The notes under the pieces were generated by a model, which was not told the origin of the DNA, made no database searches, and was given only the letters and a program-made list of their open reading frames with translations. DNA of 64,000 nt from JAAAOZ01 sp964496595. GTDB taxonomy: Bacteria > Chloroflexota > Anaerolineae > B4-G1 > SLSP01. This document shows positions 60,833-64,000 of this stretch, piece after piece; the stretch's first letter is position 1, and every line of letters starts with the position of its first letter. A program made the translations under genes and the position numbers. The stretch is from NCBI GenBank assembly GCA_964496595.1, contig CAZCAI010000007.1:4320-68319 (forward strand), read 5' to 3'.

Positions 60833-62155
60833 TCACAACAGCCCCAACCACCCCGCGACTGTGCTCCCGGCGCCGGCCATGTTCAAGGCGATGGGCAGGA
60901 GCAGGACGCCCATCGCGTTCATCCGGCGCGATCCCCAGAGGACGGGGATCAGCCCGATGCCGGTGGCGACCGCGCAGATCGCCAGGCCGCCCAGGCCCGT
61001 CATCGCCACAACGACGACCAGCAGGATGCCCAGCGTGACCAGGCTGATGATCCGATAGCTGACGCGCGCCGTCAACGCGATCACCACGCGCGTGAAGCCC
61101 AGCGAGAGGAAGAACGCTACCACGCCAGCCAACAGCACGGCGGCGGTGGCCCAGTAGTAGCTCTCCGGCGTGTAGGTACTGTACTGCGTGCTCACCATCC
61201 ACGCCATCCCCCCGCGCGTGAGGTGCAACCCCGGCACGAAGTAGAGCAAGAAGCCGCCCACGTAGTAGACGATCTTCGAGGCGCCCTGGGAGATGATGAA
61301 CGCGCGCTCGTCGCGCTGCGCGGTAGCGTGCCCCGCCAGGAAGCCCCCGATCCCGCCGGTGACGACGGGGAAGAAGGCCGCGAAGAGGCCGCCCATCACG
61401 CCGGCAGCCGTGCCCTGAAAGATCTTGTCAAAGGGCGCGTCCACGTCCCGCGCGATGTGCTGGGCGGGCAGCTCGATCCGCGCCAGCAGGTTTTGGATCA
61501 CCCACGGGACGGCGAACAGCCCCACGAAGGCGGGCAGCAGGTTCTGATAGGAGACCTCCACCGGCACCAGCGAGCGATACATCAGGACGAAGCCCAGCAG
61601 GCCGGAGAGCAGGAACGTGACCAGCCCCGCCGTGAGCGATTTCCATCCCTCCCACCAGCGCGCCCACCCAGCAGGCACCCGTCCAGTGCCCTTGGGCCAC
61701 TCGGAGAGCAGCATATAGGCGATGATCGTCCATAAGATCCAGGCCAGGTGGGGACGCAGGATCTCGCGGATCATCGGGAAGACGCGGGACGCGACGGGCG
61801 TCATCAACACCAGGGCCGCGATCCCGCCCAGGCCGCCGATGCCGGTGAGCACGACGGCCTCGTAGCCGCGCTGCTGGAGGAGGTATTTCTGCCCCGGCAG
61901 CACGATGAAGACGGTGCTGTCATCGGGCGCGGAGAGGAAGATGCTGGGAATCGTGTTCAGCATCGCGTAACCGGTGATCATCCCCAGGAAGAGGAAGGCC
62001 ATCGCCTCCGGCGGCAACACGGAGGAGAGTGGGTCGCGCAGCAGGATCAGAAATCCGGCGACGTTGTAGATGTGCAGCGCGGGCACCAGCGCCAGCAGCG
62101 AGGCGGCCACCGCGCCGATCATAGCCCAGAGGAGAAGTATCGGCATCGTCGTCAT
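60833..62155 (-). CDS. TctA-family membrane protein (archaeal COG1784-like)
   Basis: A 440-residue integral membrane protein with about ten to twelve helices. It has the features of the TctA-like COG1784 family: a VPALHIYNVAGF loop near the N-terminus, then NTIPSIFLSAPDDSTVFIVLPGQKYLL, and RRMNAMGVLLLPIALNMAG near the end. Classic TctA acts with TctB and a periplasmic TctC; none is present here. Its start overlaps the stop of the OB-fold gene by 4 bases. What it moves is unknown. Confidence 0.75.
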   Translation of the reverse strand: MTTMPILLLWAMIGAVAASLLALVPALHIYNVAGFLILLRDPLSSVLPPEAMAFLFLGMITGYAMLNTIPSIFLSAPDDSTVFIVLPGQKYLLQQRGYEAVVLTGIGGLGGIAALVLMTPVASRVFPMIREILRPHLAWILWTIIAYMLLSEWPKGTGRVPAGWARWWEGWKSLTAGLVTFLLSGLLGFVLMYRSLVPVEVSYQNLLPAFVGLFAVPWVIQNLLARIELPAQHIARDVDAPFDKIFQGTAAGVMGGLFAAFFPVVTGGIGGFLAGHATAQRDERAFIISQGASKIVYYVGGFLLYFVPGLHLTRGGMAWMVSTQYSTYTPESYYWATAAVLLAGVVAFFLSLGFTRVVIALTARVSYRIISLVTLGILLVVVVAMTGLGGLAICAVATGIGLIPVLWGSRRMNAMGVLLLPIALNMAGAGSTVAGWLGLL

Positions 62156-63597
62156 GGCGCCGTCTCCTCACCCGCGCGCCAATCGTAGGGGGATCGGGGG
62201 ATCAGTTCCAGTTCGCCCTCATACGATTCGACTGTACCAACCACCTCGACGGCCAGGCCGGAAGCGGGCGCCGGCGTAACCTCCACGGCGATATTCGACC
62301 AGAGCAGCACGGTGATGGCGCCGGCGCCATCATCCAGCGGGACTTTGACGCCGGCGGAGAAGCCCTCCGGCTCGCCCAGGACGCCGCGCAGGCGCACGAC
62401 GCGCCCCACATCGCTCTCCGTCAGCTCCGCGATGCTCACCCAGGGAATCTCCGGCGCCGCCTGGACGATCTCCACATCCGCCGGGCGTGCGGGCACTACT
62501 TCCAGCTCGCCCTCGTAGACCGCCACCTCGCCGTTGACGATGACCTCGGCGCCGGCATCCAGCGAAGTCGGATCGGGCAGTTCACCGTAGACGCTATCCC
62601 ACAGCAACAGGATGATCTGCGCCGTGCCGTCATCGACGATGGCCTTCATCCCACCGCTGAAGCTCCCCATCGCGACCACGCGCCCTGCGATTTGGACTCG
62701 CGCGCCCTCATCGGCCTCCGAAAGTTCGCCCAAAGGCCGCGTTTCCATTGTCTCCATCGTCGGCTCTGTTATCTCCGGCTCGGCCACCAGCGGCCCCAAC
62801 GTGATGTCCGCCACATCGGCGGGGATCAACTGCGGCGAGTCCTTGTAGAGCGAGACTGTCCCCACCACCTCGATGCCCTGGCCGGGGGTGATCTCCGGCA
62901 GCGCGCCGGTCGTGGTGGTGATGATCTCGTCCACCGCGACGTCGATGTCGCCGGCGCCGTCCCGCACATTGATGATGACCAGGCCATCAAAGGGCGAGTA
63001 GACATCTTGCACCTGGCCGTCCACGCGCACGCGCAGACCCTCGTCCAAGAGCGTGATCTCGCCGATGTCCAACGCGACGGGATCGGGGCGGCGCAATTCA
63101 GCGTGCTCTGGCACGTTCAGCGTGAGGGAGACGAAATCCTCGCGGATGCGCAAGGTGCCCGCCACAGTGATCTTATCGCCCGGCGCGGGGATCTTCCCCG
63201 CCGCCAGCAACTCCTCGGTCACATCGCGATAGGCCGAGACGCGCACCTCGCCACTCTCATCCTCCACCCAGAAGCCCAGATACTGGCTCTCCGGATCGTA
63301 GCTAAGGCTGCCGGAGACCCGTCCGGCGACCTTCACGTAGGCCATATTCATCGTACCCTGGGCCTCAGCGGCGGTGACGTGGGGAATGTCGGTCGTACGC
63401 GCCAGGAGCCACAATCCCAGCAGGCCAACCGTCGCCAGGAGCACGGCGGCGGCCTTGACCCAGCGCACGGGAATACGCCCCTTCATCTCCGCGCCGCAAT
63501 AGGGACACGTCTCGTACGGGCCAACAAAGCGACCACAACTGGGGCAATGAGCGCCTGCTGCGATCTGTTGTTCTGCATTGGTGTTAACAGACGTCAT
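62152..63597 (-). CDS. Membrane-anchored zinc-ribbon protein with tandem OB-fold domains
   Basis: The 481-residue protein begins with a zinc ribbon (CPSC at 18-21, CPYC at 31-34) and one membrane helix (about 48-68). About four OB-fold modules then follow (about 85-170, 180-265, 285-375 and 385-470), with recurring phrases such as GDKITVAGTLRI and GLAVEVVGTVESYEGELELIP. These resemble the tRNA-anticodon-type OB fold. The topology suggests cytoplasmic zinc finger and external OB-folds. Translation is coupled to the TctA-like gene. I use the ATG at 63597; an in-frame GTG at 63603 is possible. Confidence 0.75.
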   Translation of the reverse strand: MTSVNTNAEQQIAAGAHCPSCGRFVGPYETCPYCGAEMKGRIPVRWVKAAAVLLATVGLLGLWLLARTTDIPHVTAAEAQGTMNMAYVKVAGRVSGSLSYDPESQYLGFWVEDESGEVRVSAYRDVTEELLAAGKIPAPGDKITVAGTLRIREDFVSLTLNVPEHAELRRPDPVALDIGEITLLDEGLRVRVDGQVQDVYSPFDGLVIINVRDGAGDIDVAVDEIITTTTGALPEITPGQGIEVVGTVSLYKDSPQLIPADVADITLGPLVAEPEITEPTMETMETRPLGELSEADEGARVQIAGRVVAMGSFSGGMKAIVDDGTAQIILLLWDSVYGELPDPTSLDAGAEVIVNGEVAVYEGELEVVPARPADVEIVQAAPEIPWVSIAELTESDVGRVVRLRGVLGEPEGFSAGVKVPLDDGAGAITVLLWSNIAVEVTPAPASGLAVEVVGTVESYEGELELIPRSPYDWRAGEETAP

Positions 63598-63603
63598 GTT
63601 CAC

Positions 63604-63931
63604 GCTCCCAATAGATTCTATGAGTGCATACTATTTTGTCATCCGTAATTCAAAACCCTCAGTGCCGGCGACGGGGACAAGGGCTTGAAGCGTTGCTCGT
63701 AAACCAGGCTCTGCAAGAATTCGCCAGATGCAAGGGCGCTATCCCCACCCGCCACTGCGCTGCGATAGATCATCGTGACAACTCATTCTCCACATCCTCG
63801 CACATCAAGCTGCCAGAAGTAGCGGGGTTATGCACAACAGCATGGGGATTTTTGTATTGTCTACGTTGAATGAAGTACATCTTGAAGTGTAGCACATCTG
63901 GCGGAAAACGCATCTCGTGGTGGAAAAACAC
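63604..63931. other. Intergenic region before tRNA-Asn
   Basis: No gene is supported. A stretch at 63672-63708 (GGGGACAAGGGCTTGAAGCG) resembles 24218-24256, so it is a short dispersed repeat. Confidence 0.55.
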
Positions 63932-63960
63932 AAAAAGCCCGGCGTGGATGCCGGGCTTTT
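63932..63960 (-). terminator. Terminator of tRNA-Asn
   Basis: On the minus strand AAAAGCCCGGC pairs with GCCGGGCTTTT. It begins four bases after the tRNA 3' end. Confidence 0.85.
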
Positions 63961-63963
63961 CAG

Positions 63964-64000
63964 CTCCTCGGGTAGGACTTGAACCTACAACCAACCGGTT
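63964..64000 (-). tRNA. tRNA-Asn (anticodon GUU), partial at the window edge
   Basis: The minus strand shows the 3' half: AACCGGTTGG (end of the anticodon arm onward), T arm GTAGG-TTCAAGT-CCTAC and acceptor CCGAGGA with discriminator G. It matches the usual bacterial tRNA-Asn 3' half. CCA is not encoded. Confidence 0.8.

Overview
The window is a draft bacterial scaffold with high GC and one 100-N assembly gap at 51743-51842. The gene set suggests Chloroflexota, perhaps an Anaerolineae-like lineage. It includes large secreted beta-helix and LRR proteins ending in an LPLVxRx tail, a BMP-type nucleoside ABC system, lysine 2,3-aminomutase, an archaeal-style TctA homologue and a YvcK homologue with N-terminal membrane helices. 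This placement is an inference from gene content; no rRNA is present.

Layout. 1-4961: birA, a two-gene unit of unknown role (its second product has a holin-like membrane part and a hydrolase fold lacking the nucleophile Ser), a MITE, and a TumE-like toxin-antitoxin pair. 5185-19735: an accessory region with three large secreted proteins, small membrane or lipoprotein genes, a nitroreductase and a truncated nitroreductase copy, all mixed by segmental duplications. 19886-26666: a complete BMP-family ABC importer whose binding protein is an almost perfect tandem double domain. 26904-34986: clpC, rnc, two paralogous membrane proteins, a PLP enzyme, a methyltransferase and a lipoprotein. 35274-41718: malQ, a lytic transglycosylase, PrxQ, an FHA protein and a small metallopeptidase. 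41788-44219: kamA coupled to an ATP-grasp ligase. 44472-45153: gene remnants at a repeat, then tRNA-Leu(UAG). 45170-48413: the gap-pgk-tpiA glycolysis cluster. 48610-53570: the YvcK homologue, glnA with an elaborate leader, NUDIX and endonuclease III genes. 53571-55541: DnaA boxes (possible oriC), a MITE and dnaA. 55701-63597: a beta-helix protein, an orphan histidine kinase, rsmG, a tandem hairpin array and an OB-fold/TctA pair. The window ends inside tRNA-Asn(GUU).

The most notable non-genic signals are these: (1) a ~150-bp MITE family with three copies, imperfect terminal inverted repeats and matching 6-bp target duplications, one of which has an uninterrupted homologous site at 18896-18901; (2) a leader upstream of glnA, with a perfect 12-bp inverted repeat around a consensus promoter, a 27-codon Asn/Gln/His-rich ORF and a strong terminator, which suggests amino-acid-sensing attenuation; (3) a family of ~76-110-bp hairpin repeats with ACCCTTGCGAAGGTT arms, including a three-unit tandem array; and (4) the shared C-terminal tail on four exported proteins.
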